Source of the DNA: DATHTC01 sp050262775
GTDB lineage: Bacteria; Actinomycetota; Thermoleophilia; Gaiellales; Gaiellaceae
Assembly (NCBI GenBank): GCA_050262775.1
Contig: JBLNEO010000167.1
Location: forward strand, 1 to 46,378
Direction: 5' to 3'
DNA: 46,378 bases
The notes beneath the pieces were generated by a model that was not told where the DNA came from, did no database searches, and saw nothing but the letters and a program-made list of their open reading frames with translations. The translations under genes were made by a program, and so were the position numbers. Positions 23,579 through 31,303 of this stretch are shown here, piece by piece; within the stretch, counting starts at the first letter, position 1; each line of letters begins with the position of its first letter.

Positions 23579-24478
23579 CTAGGTCTGCGCCGTCGCGCGG
23601 CGGAGCTGCTCGTCGAGCTCGACCAGCGGGACGCTGAACGTCTGGACGGCCGGCCGGATGTCGCCGGTGTTGTCGCCCGCCTCGAGCATCAGCAGCTCGT
23701 TGCGCGTCACGGGGGGCTTCGGGAGGCGCTCGAGGAGCGGTGCCTGCAGGCGCATGAGGCGCATCGGGACGTGCAGCGACGGCCGGCGCATGCCGAGCGC
23801 TCGCTTGAGCCGGCGCCAGAACTCGTTCCAGTCGACCGCGTCCGGGCCGCCCAGGTCGAACGTCCGGTTCGCGGCGTCGGGCTCGTCGACCCCGCGGACG
23901 AGGAACTCGACGAGGTCGTCGATCCAGATCGGCTGGATCCGCTGCGTCCCCGAGCCGACGATCGGTGTGACGGGCGTGAGCCGCGCGAGCCGCTTGAACA
24001 TCGGCAGCGCGCCGCCGTCGCCGCTGAAGACGAAGCTCGGCCGGAAGATCACGTACTCGAGGCCGGACGCCGTGACCGCCTGCTCGGCCTCCCACTTGCC
24101 GCGGTAGTAGGGCACGGTCTCCCGCGACCGCTCGTTCAGCCCGAGCGCGCTGACGTAGACGAAGCGGCGGACGCCGGCCTCGCGCGCCGCGTCCACGAGG
24201 TTGCGCGTGCCCTCGCCGATCACGCGCTCGAACTCCTCGGGACGTCCCTGGAGGATGGCGACGAGGTGGATGACGGCGTCGGCCCCGGACACGGCCGCGC
24301 GGAGCGTCTCCGGGTTCGTGACGTCGCCCTCGACGAGCTCCACGCCGTCGAGGTCGCCGGCATCGCGGAGGCGGTGCACGAGCCCGCGCACGGGCGTCCC
24401 CCTCGCCTGGAGCGCGTGGACGACGCGGCGGCCGAGGAAGCCGTTCGCGCCGGTGACGAGGACAGGCCCTGTCGACAT
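23579..24478 (-). CDS. NAD(P)-dependent epimerase/dehydratase, NDUFA9-like
   Basis: 299 residues. The N-terminal Rossmann motif is VLVTGANGFLGRRVV (GxxGxxG). Atypical-SDR features follow: GDVTNPETL, VIHLVAILQG, a YYRGKWEAEQ segment holding the YxxxK-like residues, and IFRPSFVFSGDG. This fits the complex I NDUFA9-like/NmrA-like SDR group, often quinone- or nucleotide-sugar-related; substrate unknown. ATG 24478 is chosen because TAATCT (24492-24487, minus strand) ends 8 bases before it. That hexamer overlaps the stop codon of the upstream dcd gene, so the gene can be transcribed independently. Confidence 0.87.
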   Translation of the reverse strand: MSTGPVLVTGANGFLGRRVVHALQARGTPVRGLVHRLRDAGDLDGVELVEGDVTNPETLRAAVSGADAVIHLVAILQGRPEEFERVIGEGTRNLVDAAREAGVRRFVYVSALGLNERSRETVPYYRGKWEAEQAVTASGLEYVIFRPSFVFSGDGGALPMFKRLARLTPVTPIVGSGTQRIQPIWIDDLVEFLVRGVDEPDAANRTFDLGGPDAVDWNEFWRRLKRALGMRRPSLHVPMRLMRLQAPLLERLPKPPVTRNELLMLEAGDNTGDIRPAVQTFSVPLVELDEQLRRATAQT

Positions 24479-24486
24479 GGCGTCCA

Positions 24487-24492
24487 AGATTA
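24487..24492 (-). promoter_or_regulatory. -10 element of epimerase gene overlapping the dcd stop
   Basis: TAATCT on the minus strand, 8 bases before ATG 24478. Its first three bases are the TAA stop codon of dcd. Confidence 0.5.
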
Positions 24493-25053
24493 GTCGAAGT
24501 TCTTCCAGTACCGCGAGGGAACCGGTCCAACCTGGTCCTGGTACTTCGAGCCGAGGTCGTCGCTGCCGTACGGCGTCTCCGCAGGCTCGCTCAGCTGCAT
24601 GAACGAGACCTGACCGATCTTCATCCCGGCGTAGATCGTGATCGGCAGCGTCGACACGTTGGACAGCTCGAGCGTCACCTGGCCGTTCCAGCCAGGGTCG
24701 ATGAAGCCGGCGGTGGAGTGGATCAGCAGCCCGAGCCGGCCGAGCGAGCTCTTGCCCTCGAGCCGCGCGACGAGGTCGTCGGGGAGGCGGACGCGCTCGA
24801 GCGTCGTCCCGAGGACGAACTCGCCGGGGTGGAGGATGAACGGGGTGTCGCCCTCGACGGAGACGAGCTCCGTCAGCTCCTCCTGCGGCTGCTTCACGTC
24901 GATGTAGGGGTAGCGCGCGTTGTGGAACACCCGGAAGTGGCGGTCGACCCGCACGTCGACGCTCGAGGGCTGGATCAGGCCCTCGTCGAAGGGGTCGATC
25001 TCGATCCTGCCCTCGCCGAGCAGGCGCCGGATGGTGCGATCGGACAGGACCAC
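24490..25053 (-). CDS. dcd: dCTP deaminase
   Basis: 187 residues, full length. It begins LSDRTIRRLLGEGRIEI and has QPSSVDVRVD and the core GKSSLGRLGLLIHSTAGFIDPGW, which carries the trimer active-site residues. Dcd converts dCTP to dUTP for dTMP synthesis; whether this one also has dUTPase activity cannot be read here. GTG 25053 is preceded by CAGAAT (25066-25061, minus strand) with a 7-base gap. Confidence 0.96.
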   Translation of the reverse strand: MVLSDRTIRRLLGEGRIEIDPFDEGLIQPSSVDVRVDRHFRVFHNARYPYIDVKQPQEELTELVSVEGDTPFILHPGEFVLGTTLERVRLPDDLVARLEGKSSLGRLGLLIHSTAGFIDPGWNGQVTLELSNVSTLPITIYAGMKIGQVSFMQLSEPAETPYGSDDLGSKYQDQVGPVPSRYWKNFD

Positions 25054-25060
25054 GCGGGCG

Positions 25061-25066
25061 ATTCTG
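25061..25066 (-). promoter_or_regulatory. -10 element of dcd
   Basis: CAGAAT on the minus strand, 7 bases before GTG 25053; no Shine-Dalgarno. Confidence 0.45.
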
Positions 25067-25133
25067 ACAGGGACGCCGCGCGGCCGGTCGGCGGCACTTG
25101 AAGCCGATCTGCGGTACGGTTGCGCGTCCGCCG

Positions 25134-26345
25134 ATGGTGCTCGAGCCCGTCGACCCGAATCAGCTCTTCCGCGACCGCAGGCGCCAGCAGCGCCGGCGCC
25201 GCAGGAAGCGCCGGCTCGTGCTCATCGCGGCGGTGCCGGCGGCCGCCTCGCTCCTCGCCGGCGTCGTCTGGCTGCGCGGCGACGGCGGCGCGGCCGGCGC
25301 CGTCGAGCCCGTCGCCGCGACGAAACCGGGCGCAGCGGCGGCGAAGCCGCGCGTGACGAACCCACTGGCGCCGCGCGCCGCGCCCGCCGAGATCCGCGGC
25401 GTGCACGTGACGATGGCTCTCGCCTCGCTCCCCGGAAAGCTCGAGGAGTACCTCCGCCTCCCCGGCCTCAACACGCTCCAGCTGGACATCAAGGACGAGA
25501 ACGGCGAGGTCGCGTTCGTGCCGTCCGCCGTGCCGCTCGCGCGCGAGATCGGCGCCGCCGGGCGGTACTACAGGCCCCGCGAGGTCGCGCGGCTGGCGCG
25601 GAGGCACGGCGTCTACCTCGTCGGCCGGATCGTCTGCTTCGAGGACCCCGTGCTGTCGGGCGCGCGGCCGGCGCTGGCGGTGCGGCGCGCCGACGGCTCG
25701 CGGTGGGTCAACCACGCGGGCCTCGGCTGGGTCGATCCGTACAACCGCGACGTGTGGCGCTACCTCGGGGATCTCGCCGTCGCGTCCGCGAAGCTCGGCT
25801 TCGACGAGATCCAGTTCGACTACGTCCGCTTCCCGACCGACGGCGACACGGACGGGATGCGCTTCCCGGCGGGGACGTCCACCCCGATGGCGTGGAACAT
25901 CGCGGAGTTCGTCCACTACGTCTCGCGCCGCGTGCGGGCGACCGGCGCCCGTGTCTCGGCGGACGTCTTCGGGCTGTCCGCGACGCGCGACCTCGGCATC
26001 GGCCAGATCCCGCGGCGGATCTCGCGCTACCTCGACGCGATCTACCCGATGGTCTACCCCTCGCACTACGGCTCCGGCGAGTACGGGCTCGCCGACCCGA
26101 GCGCGATGCCGGGGCCGACCGTCGCGGCGTCGCTGTCCGACTTCAACCGCGAGCTCGAGGGCCGGCGGACGCGGATCGTGCCGTGGCTCCAGGACTTCTC
26201 GTACGGCCGCACCTACACGCTCGCCGACGTGAAGGAGCAGATCGACGCGGCGGCCGCCGCCGGCTCCGACGGGTTCCTGCTGTGGAACGCGGCCGGCGTC
26301 TACTCCGACGGCGCGCTCCGCTACCGCCCGATCGTCGCCGAGTGA
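25134..26345 (+). CDS. DUF4015 putative glycoside hydrolase, membrane-anchored
   Basis: 403 residues. A cytoplasmic Arg-rich stretch precedes one membrane helix (LVLIAAVPAAASLLAGVVWL, about 28-47), then an Ala/Pro linker and a TIM-barrel-like domain: IRGVHVTMALAS, LDIKDENGEV, YLVGRIVCFEDP, DEIQFDYVRFPTDG, DAIYPMVYPSHYG, IVPWLQDFSYG. These match the DUF4015 (PF13200) putative glycoside hydrolase family. Acidic residues in DEIQFDYVRFP are catalytic candidates by analogy only. A TACGGT at 25115-25120 lies 13 bases upstream. The stop overlaps the next gene's GTG (GTGA), so the two are coupled. Confidence 0.88.
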   Translation: MVLEPVDPNQLFRDRRRQQRRRRRKRRLVLIAAVPAAASLLAGVVWLRGDGGAAGAVEPVAATKPGAAAAKPRVTNPLAPRAAPAEIRGVHVTMALASLPGKLEEYLRLPGLNTLQLDIKDENGEVAFVPSAVPLAREIGAAGRYYRPREVARLARRHGVYLVGRIVCFEDPVLSGARPALAVRRADGSRWVNHAGLGWVDPYNRDVWRYLGDLAVASAKLGFDEIQFDYVRFPTDGDTDGMRFPAGTSTPMAWNIAEFVHYVSRRVRATGARVSADVFGLSATRDLGIGQIPRRISRYLDAIYPMVYPSHYGSGEYGLADPSAMPGPTVAASLSDFNRELEGRRTRIVPWLQDFSYGRTYTLADVKEQIDAAAAAGSDGFLLWNAAGVYSDGALRYRPIVAE

Positions 26346-27337
26346 CGGCGCTCGCCGCGCTCGTCGCCGCCGCGACCGTGGCGACGGCGCCGGCGCTCCG
26401 CCCGGCGCCCGGGATCGTCGTGCCGCCGGGGTGGCGTGCGGCGCTCTACGCGACCGGGCTCGTGCACCCGACGGCGCTCGCGTGGGGCCCCGGCCGGCTG
26501 CTCTACGCGACCGAGGACGGCGGGCGCGTGGTCGCCGTCGGCCGCGGCTCGGCCTCGCCGCGGGTGGTCGCGACCGGGTTCAGGACGCCGCTCGGCCTCG
26601 CGTGGAGCGGCCGCACCGCGTTCGTCTCGGCGCAAGGGACGCTGTGGCGTCTCCGGCTCGCGGGCCGCACGCTGACCGCGAGGCGCGGGCTCCTTCGCCG
26701 GCTGCCGTACGGGCGCCACCAGCAGGACAACGTCGTGGTCGGCCGCGACGGCCGCCTCTACCTCGGTTCCGGCTCGACCTGCGACGCGTGCGTCGAACGC
26801 GACCTGCGCAGCGCCACCGTCCTCTCGGTCCGTGCCGACGGCACCGATCTCCGGATCGAGGCGACGGGCCTGCGGAACCCGTACGGCCTCGCGGTCGAGC
26901 CGTCGACCGGTCGGATCGTCGTCTCCGTCAACAACCGCGACGACCTCGGCGAGGACGAGCCGGCCGAGGCGGTCGTCGTGCTGCGCCGCGGCGCGGACTA
27001 CGGCTGGCCGGACTGCTGGCCCAGCTGGTCGCTCCGCCGCCTGCAGGGCGACTGCGCCGGGGTCACGCCGCCGCTCGCCTACCTCGAGCCGCACTCGTCG
27101 GCGAACGGGATGGCGTTCCTCGGCGGCCGCCTGTACGTCGCCGAGTGGGGGCAGTACCTCTCGCACCGGCGGGGGAGGAAGGTCGTCTCGATCGATCCGC
27201 GCCGGGGTCGCGTGTCGGCGTTCGCCGACGGCTTCGACCACCCGCTCGCGCTCGTGGCCGATGGGCCAGGCGCCCTCCTCGTGGCCGACTGGGGGCGTGG
27301 CGTCGTGTATCGCCTGAGCCGCCGCTCCGCTCGCTAA
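26342..27337 (+). CDS. exported glucose/sorbosone dehydrogenase-like beta-propeller
   Basis: 331 residues. A short hydrophobic N-terminus (ALAALVAAATVATAPA) looks like a signal peptide. The body has the PQQ sugar-dehydrogenase-like propeller signature: PPGWRAALYATGLVHPTALAW, LPYGRHQQDNVVVGRDGRLYLGSGS, TGLRNPYGLAVEP, NRDDLGEDEPAE, GADYGWPDCWPSW, SANGMAFLGGRLYVAEWG. The cofactor cannot be confirmed. Four Cys support an extracytoplasmic location. Translationally coupled to the DUF4015 gene, suggesting a shared role at the cell surface, perhaps in carbohydrate turnover (inference). Confidence 0.85.
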   Translation: MTALAALVAAATVATAPALRPAPGIVVPPGWRAALYATGLVHPTALAWGPGRLLYATEDGGRVVAVGRGSASPRVVATGFRTPLGLAWSGRTAFVSAQGTLWRLRLAGRTLTARRGLLRRLPYGRHQQDNVVVGRDGRLYLGSGSTCDACVERDLRSATVLSVRADGTDLRIEATGLRNPYGLAVEPSTGRIVVSVNNRDDLGEDEPAEAVVVLRRGADYGWPDCWPSWSLRRLQGDCAGVTPPLAYLEPHSSANGMAFLGGRLYVAEWGQYLSHRRGRKVVSIDPRRGRVSAFADGFDHPLALVADGPGALLVADWGRGVVYRLSRRSAR

Positions 27338-27340
27338 GGT
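27335..27340 (+). promoter_or_regulatory. -10 element of aminotransferase gene
   Basis: TAAGGT ends 6 bases before GTG 27347; its first bases overlap the preceding stop codon TAA at 27335-27337. Confidence 0.5.
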
Positions 27341-27346
27341 GCGTCT

Positions 27347-28669
27347 GTGGCGATGACGCGGACGATCGAGCTCCGGACGGCGATTCCGGGTCCACGCTCG
27401 CAGGAGATCCTCGAGCGGCACGAGCAGGCGGTGGCGAAGCCGCTGGCGATCTACCTCCCGCTCGTGGCCGAGTCTGGCTCGGGCGCCACGCTGACCGACG
27501 TCGACGGCAACACGTTCATCGACTTCACCGGCGGCGTCGGGGTGCTGAACGTCGGACACGCGCACCCGCGCGTCGTCGCCGCGGCGCAGGAGCAGCTGGA
27601 GCGCTTCGCGCACACCGACTACACGATCGTCCCGTACGAGGTCTACGTCCGGCTGGCGGAGCGCCTGATCGCGCTGGCGCCGTTCACGGGGCCTGCGAAG
27701 GCGGCGTTCTTCAACGCCGGCACGGAGGCCGTCGAGAACGCGGTGAAGTTCGCGCGCCTGTACACGCGACGGCCCGCGATCATCGGCTTCGAGGGCGCGT
27801 TCCACGGGCGGACGCTGATGTCGATGACGCTCACCTCGAAGACGCACCCGTACAAGGTGGGGCTGGGCCCCTTCGCGCCCGAGGTCTATCGCGTGCCGTT
27901 CGCCTCCGAGTACCGCGGGCCGTCGACGGAGGACGCGCTCGCCGCGCTCGAGCGTGCGTTCTCGACGGTGGTCGCGCCCGAGCAGGTGGCGGCGATCGTG
28001 ATCGAGCCCGTCCTGGGCGAGGGCGGGTTCGTGCCCGCGCCGCGCGAGTTCCTCCACGGCATCCGCCGCATCTGCGACGAGCACGGCATCGTGCTCGTGG
28101 TGGACGAGGTGCAGACCGGCTTCGCGCGCACCGGGAGGTTCTTCGCCACCGAGTGGTACGACATCGAGCCGGACCTGATGACGGTCGCGAAGTCGATCGC
28201 CGCAGGGCTGCCGCTCTCGGGGGTCATCGGCAAGGCCGAGATCATGGACGCCCCGCACGACTCCGCCGTCGGCGGCACCTACGTCGGCAATCCGGTCGCG
28301 CAGGCGGCGGCGCTCGCGGTCCTCGACGTGATCGAGGAGGAGGGGCTGGTCGAGCGCAGCGCCGAGATCGGCGACCGCATCCGCGAGCGGATGCTCGCGT
28401 GGCAGGAGCGCCACCCGCAGATCGGCGACGTCCGCGGCCTCGGCGCGATGCTCGCGCTCGAGCTCGTGCAGGAGCCGGCGACGAAGGAGCCGGCCCCGGA
28501 GCTCGCGACCCGGATCGCCGAGGAGGCGCTCAGCCGGGGGCTCCTGCTCCTCAAGGCCGGCGTCTACGGCAACTGCATCCGCGTCCTCGTCCCCCTCGTG
28601 ATCACCGACGCCCAGCTCGACGAGGCGCTCGAGGTCTGGGAAGAGGCGATCGACGCGGCGCTGGCGTGA
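27347..28669 (+). CDS. class III aminotransferase, 4-aminobutyrate aminotransferase-like
   Basis: 440 residues. Class III PLP fold: VDGNTFIDFTGGVGVLNVGH near the N-terminus, FFNAGTEAVENAVKFAR for the phosphate-binding loop, LVVDEVQTGFARTGRFFATEW with the cofactor Asp, and VAKSIAAGLPLSGV with Lys282. The opening ELRTAIPGPRSQEILERH is typical of GabT and 5-aminovalerate aminotransferases. No succinate-semialdehyde dehydrogenase is adjacent. The start is fixed by the -10 six bases upstream; MTRT at codon 3 is an alternative. Confidence 0.92.
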   Translation: MAMTRTIELRTAIPGPRSQEILERHEQAVAKPLAIYLPLVAESGSGATLTDVDGNTFIDFTGGVGVLNVGHAHPRVVAAAQEQLERFAHTDYTIVPYEVYVRLAERLIALAPFTGPAKAAFFNAGTEAVENAVKFARLYTRRPAIIGFEGAFHGRTLMSMTLTSKTHPYKVGLGPFAPEVYRVPFASEYRGPSTEDALAALERAFSTVVAPEQVAAIVIEPVLGEGGFVPAPREFLHGIRRICDEHGIVLVVDEVQTGFARTGRFFATEWYDIEPDLMTVAKSIAAGLPLSGVIGKAEIMDAPHDSAVGGTYVGNPVAQAAALAVLDVIEEEGLVERSAEIGDRIRERMLAWQERHPQIGDVRGLGAMLALELVQEPATKEPAPELATRIAEEALSRGLLLLKAGVYGNCIRVLVPLVITDAQLDEALEVWEEAIDAALA

Positions 28670-28721
28670 TCGCGAGTCTCCTCGACGTCGTGGACGTCGG
28701 GCTAGGATTTCCGGTCCGATA

Positions 28722-28751
28722 TTGACGATCCTCGAACGACCTGCGTAGGCT
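28722..28751 (+). promoter_or_regulatory. candidate promoter TTGACG-18-TAGGCT
   Basis: TTGACG (28722-28727), 18 bases, TAGGCT (28746-28751). The predicted start of transcription falls at about 28758, the first bases of the hairpin at 28757-28777, leaving a 45-base leader before the M6 protease ATG. Confidence 0.5.
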
Positions 28752-28756
28752 CCTGC

Positions 28757-28780
28757 GGCGGCTCGAGGGGAGCCGCCTTT
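28757..28780 (+). terminator. hairpin with TTT, terminator or 5' leader stem
   Basis: GGCGGCTC and GAGCCGCC form an 8-bp stem with a GAGGG loop followed by TTT. It may end the aminotransferase transcript, or form the 5'-end stem of the protease mRNA if the promoter just upstream is real. Confidence 0.55.
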
Positions 28781-28802
28781 GCTATCCAAGGGGAGAGGTC
28801 GC

Positions 28803-31211
28803 ATGAGGAATGCGTGGTACGCGCTGGCGGCAGCAATGCTGTCCGCCGTCGCGATCGCGTCGACCGCCGCCGCGGCGCCGGACCAGCGTGGTTCGGACCG
28901 CCCTGCGGGCACGCACTACAAGAGCTACAGCGACAACATTCTCGACGGCCGGGCGCGGAAGCAGTACCAGCTGACGCAGAAGGCCCTGCAGGCGAAGCTC
29001 CAGGGCAAGGCGAAGGGCAAGACCTACGAGGTCGAGATCGGCCAGCACGCGCTCCTGCAGCGGAGCGGGACCGACAAGATCTTCGTCGTCCTCGCCCAGT
29101 TCGGGAACCTGCGGCACGTCTCGTACCCGGACAGCGGGTCCGACGGGACGCCGCAGCGCTACGACGGGCCGCTGCACAACCAGATCGACCCGCCGAACCG
29201 CGCCGTCGACAACTCGACGCTCTGGCAGGCCGACTACAACAGCGCCCACTACGAGAACATGTACTTCAGCCGGATGCGGACGTACTACGAGCGTCAGTCG
29301 TCCGGGCGCTACTCGATCGCGGGCGGCGTGCACGGCTGGGTGCAGGTGCCGTTCAACGAGGCGCGGTACGGCCGCGACCTCTGCGGCTCGATCGTCTGCT
29401 CGAACGTCTACTTCCTGATCCGTGACGCGATGGCGTACTGGGTCAAGGGGCAGCTCGACGCCGGCAAGACGATGGCGGAGATCCAGGCCTACCTGCGGAC
29501 GTACGACCAGGAGGACCGGTACGACGTCGACGGCGACGGGAACTTCCGTGAGCCGGACTCGTTCATCGACCACTTCCAGATCGTCCACGCGGGCGGCGAC
29601 CAGGCAGCCGGCGACCCGCACCAGGGCACGGACGCGATCTGGTCGCACCGATCGAAGGCCGGCTTCGCGGTCGGCCCCGGCGGCAACATCGGCTTCAACG
29701 CCGGCTCCGACGCGAACAGCACCTCGACGACCGGCCCGGTCGTCAACCCGAACAATCCGACCGGGATCTGGGTCGGCGACTACACGATCCAGCCGGAGAA
29801 CGGCGGCCTCGGCGTGTTCGCGCACGAGTACGCGCACGACCTCGGGCTCCCGGATCTCTACGACACCTCCGGCAACACCGGCGGCGCCGAGAACAACACC
29901 GCGTTCTGGACGCTCATGTCGTCCGGTGCGAACATCGGCAACGGCGGGCCCGACGGGATCGGCGACGCGCCGACCGACATGGGCGCCTGGGAGAAGTTCC
30001 AGCTCGGGTGGCTCGGCTGCGAGACCTGTGACGGGGGCCGGCAGTACGACGTCGTCAACGCCGGCGGCAAGGCCACGTTCCAGCTCAGTCCGTCGGCCAA
30101 CGGCAAGGCGCCGAAGGGCCAGGAGTCCAAGGCGGTCTTCGTGATGACGCCGGACGTGAAGGTCGACCATCCGGTCGGGCCTCCGGCCGCGAGCGGCGGC
30201 TCCTGGTTCTACTGGAGCAAGTCGGGCAACGACCTCGAGAACTCCATGACGCGTGCGACCCCGGGAGCGGGCGGGCAGTCGATCACCGCGATCGGCCGCT
30301 GGGACATCGAGCTCGACTGGGACTACGCGTTCATCGAGGCGTCGACCGACGGCGGCACGACGTTCCACCCGGTGATCCTGAACGTCTCGCGTGACCCGGC
30401 CACCGACCAGAGCGGCTTCAACGCGGCCGGCGGCGGCATCACGGGCACGACGGGCGGCACCTGGGTCCCGATCAGCGGGACGCTGCCGGCCGGGACGAAC
30501 GCGATCCGCGTCCGCTACCAGACGGACGGCGCGGTAGCCGGGATGGGCCTCTCGATCGACAACATCGCCATCGGCGGAACGCTCGTCGACGGCGGGTCGG
30601 AGACGGAGCCGACCGGTTGGGACGAGAGCGGGTTCGTCCGCATCAACGGCACGTACGTGACCTCGCACGTGAGCGCGTACGTGGCGGAGTACCGGACGCA
30701 CGACGGCTACGACGCGAGCCTCGCGACCGCGTACAACTTCGGGTTCCTCGACAGCCGACCCGACTGGGTGGAGACGCACCCGTACGACGAGGGGCTGCTG
30801 ATCAACTACTGGAACTCGTCGTACGAGGACAACAACGTCGGCGAGCATCCGGGCGAGGGCCAGCTCCTCCCCGTCGACGCGCACCCGACGTTCTTCCACT
30901 CCTACGACGGGCACCTGCTGCGCAACCGGATCCTGTCGTACGACTCGGCGTTCTCGATCCTGCCGACGACGTCGATCACGGTGCACAAGAACAGCCAGCC
31001 GGTGACGATCCCGTCGCAGGCGGCGAACCCGCTGTTCGACGACTCGAAGGCGTACTGGTTCGACAGCGACGGCGACGGGGCCACCGGCTCCCACGTCGGC
31101 CGCTACCAGCCGGGCTGGTACAGCGTGAAGGTCCCGAACGCGGGCGTGCAGATCCGCGTGAACGACATGGACGCCGACAAGCTGGTCGTCCAGGTGCGCG
31201 GCGCGCGCTAG
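28803..31211 (+). CDS. secreted M6-family (immune inhibitor A-like) metalloprotease
   Basis: 802 residues from ATG 28803 with GGGGAGAGG upstream. An N-terminal signal peptide (YALAAAMLSAVAIASTAAAA) precedes a propeptide-like helical region. The catalytic motif is HEYAHDLGLPDLYD with zinc ligands His341 and His345, catalytic Glu342, and the GLPDLYD extension that defines M6. YDVDGDGNF and similar Asp-rich loops suggest calcium sites. A later segment (ASGGSWFYWSKSGNDLENSM) resembles the immune inhibitor A jelly-roll domain. It would act outside the cell as an endopeptidase. Neighbours give no dedicated inhibitor or secretion system. Confidence 0.92.
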   Translation: MRNAWYALAAAMLSAVAIASTAAAAPDQRGSDRPAGTHYKSYSDNILDGRARKQYQLTQKALQAKLQGKAKGKTYEVEIGQHALLQRSGTDKIFVVLAQFGNLRHVSYPDSGSDGTPQRYDGPLHNQIDPPNRAVDNSTLWQADYNSAHYENMYFSRMRTYYERQSSGRYSIAGGVHGWVQVPFNEARYGRDLCGSIVCSNVYFLIRDAMAYWVKGQLDAGKTMAEIQAYLRTYDQEDRYDVDGDGNFREPDSFIDHFQIVHAGGDQAAGDPHQGTDAIWSHRSKAGFAVGPGGNIGFNAGSDANSTSTTGPVVNPNNPTGIWVGDYTIQPENGGLGVFAHEYAHDLGLPDLYDTSGNTGGAENNTAFWTLMSSGANIGNGGPDGIGDAPTDMGAWEKFQLGWLGCETCDGGRQYDVVNAGGKATFQLSPSANGKAPKGQESKAVFVMTPDVKVDHPVGPPAASGGSWFYWSKSGNDLENSMTRATPGAGGQSITAIGRWDIELDWDYAFIEASTDGGTTFHPVILNVSRDPATDQSGFNAAGGGITGTTGGTWVPISGTLPAGTNAIRVRYQTDGAVAGMGLSIDNIAIGGTLVDGGSETEPTGWDESGFVRINGTYVTSHVSAYVAEYRTHDGYDASLATAYNFGFLDSRPDWVETHPYDEGLLINYWNSSYEDNNVGEHPGEGQLLPVDAHPTFFHSYDGHLLRNRILSYDSAFSILPTTSITVHKNSQPVTIPSQAANPLFDDSKAYWFDSDGDGATGSHVGRYQPGWYSVKVPNAGVQIRVNDMDADKLVVQVRGAR

Positions 31212-31225
31212 CCGACGCGTTGCCC

Positions 31226-31256
31226 GGGCCGGGCGGGACGTGATCCCGCCCGGCCC
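31226..31256 (+). terminator. hairpin after M6 protease gene
   Basis: A 13-bp perfect stem: GGGCCGGGCGGGA with TCCCGCCCGGCCC, CGTGA loop, 15 bases after the stop. No T-run, as common in high-GC actinobacteria. Confidence 0.65.
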
Positions 31257-31269
31257 CGCGCCTCCTCGA

Positions 31270-31296
31270 TTGGACCCCCCCGAGGTCGGGCAGACT
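31270..31296 (+). promoter_or_regulatory. weak promoter of Ser/Thr kinase gene
   Basis: TTGGAC (31270-31275), 15 bases, CAGACT (31291-31296), 7 bases before ATG 31304. Both hexamers are imperfect, and no Shine-Dalgarno is present. Confidence 0.35.
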
Positions 31297-31303
31297 TGGC
31301 GCG

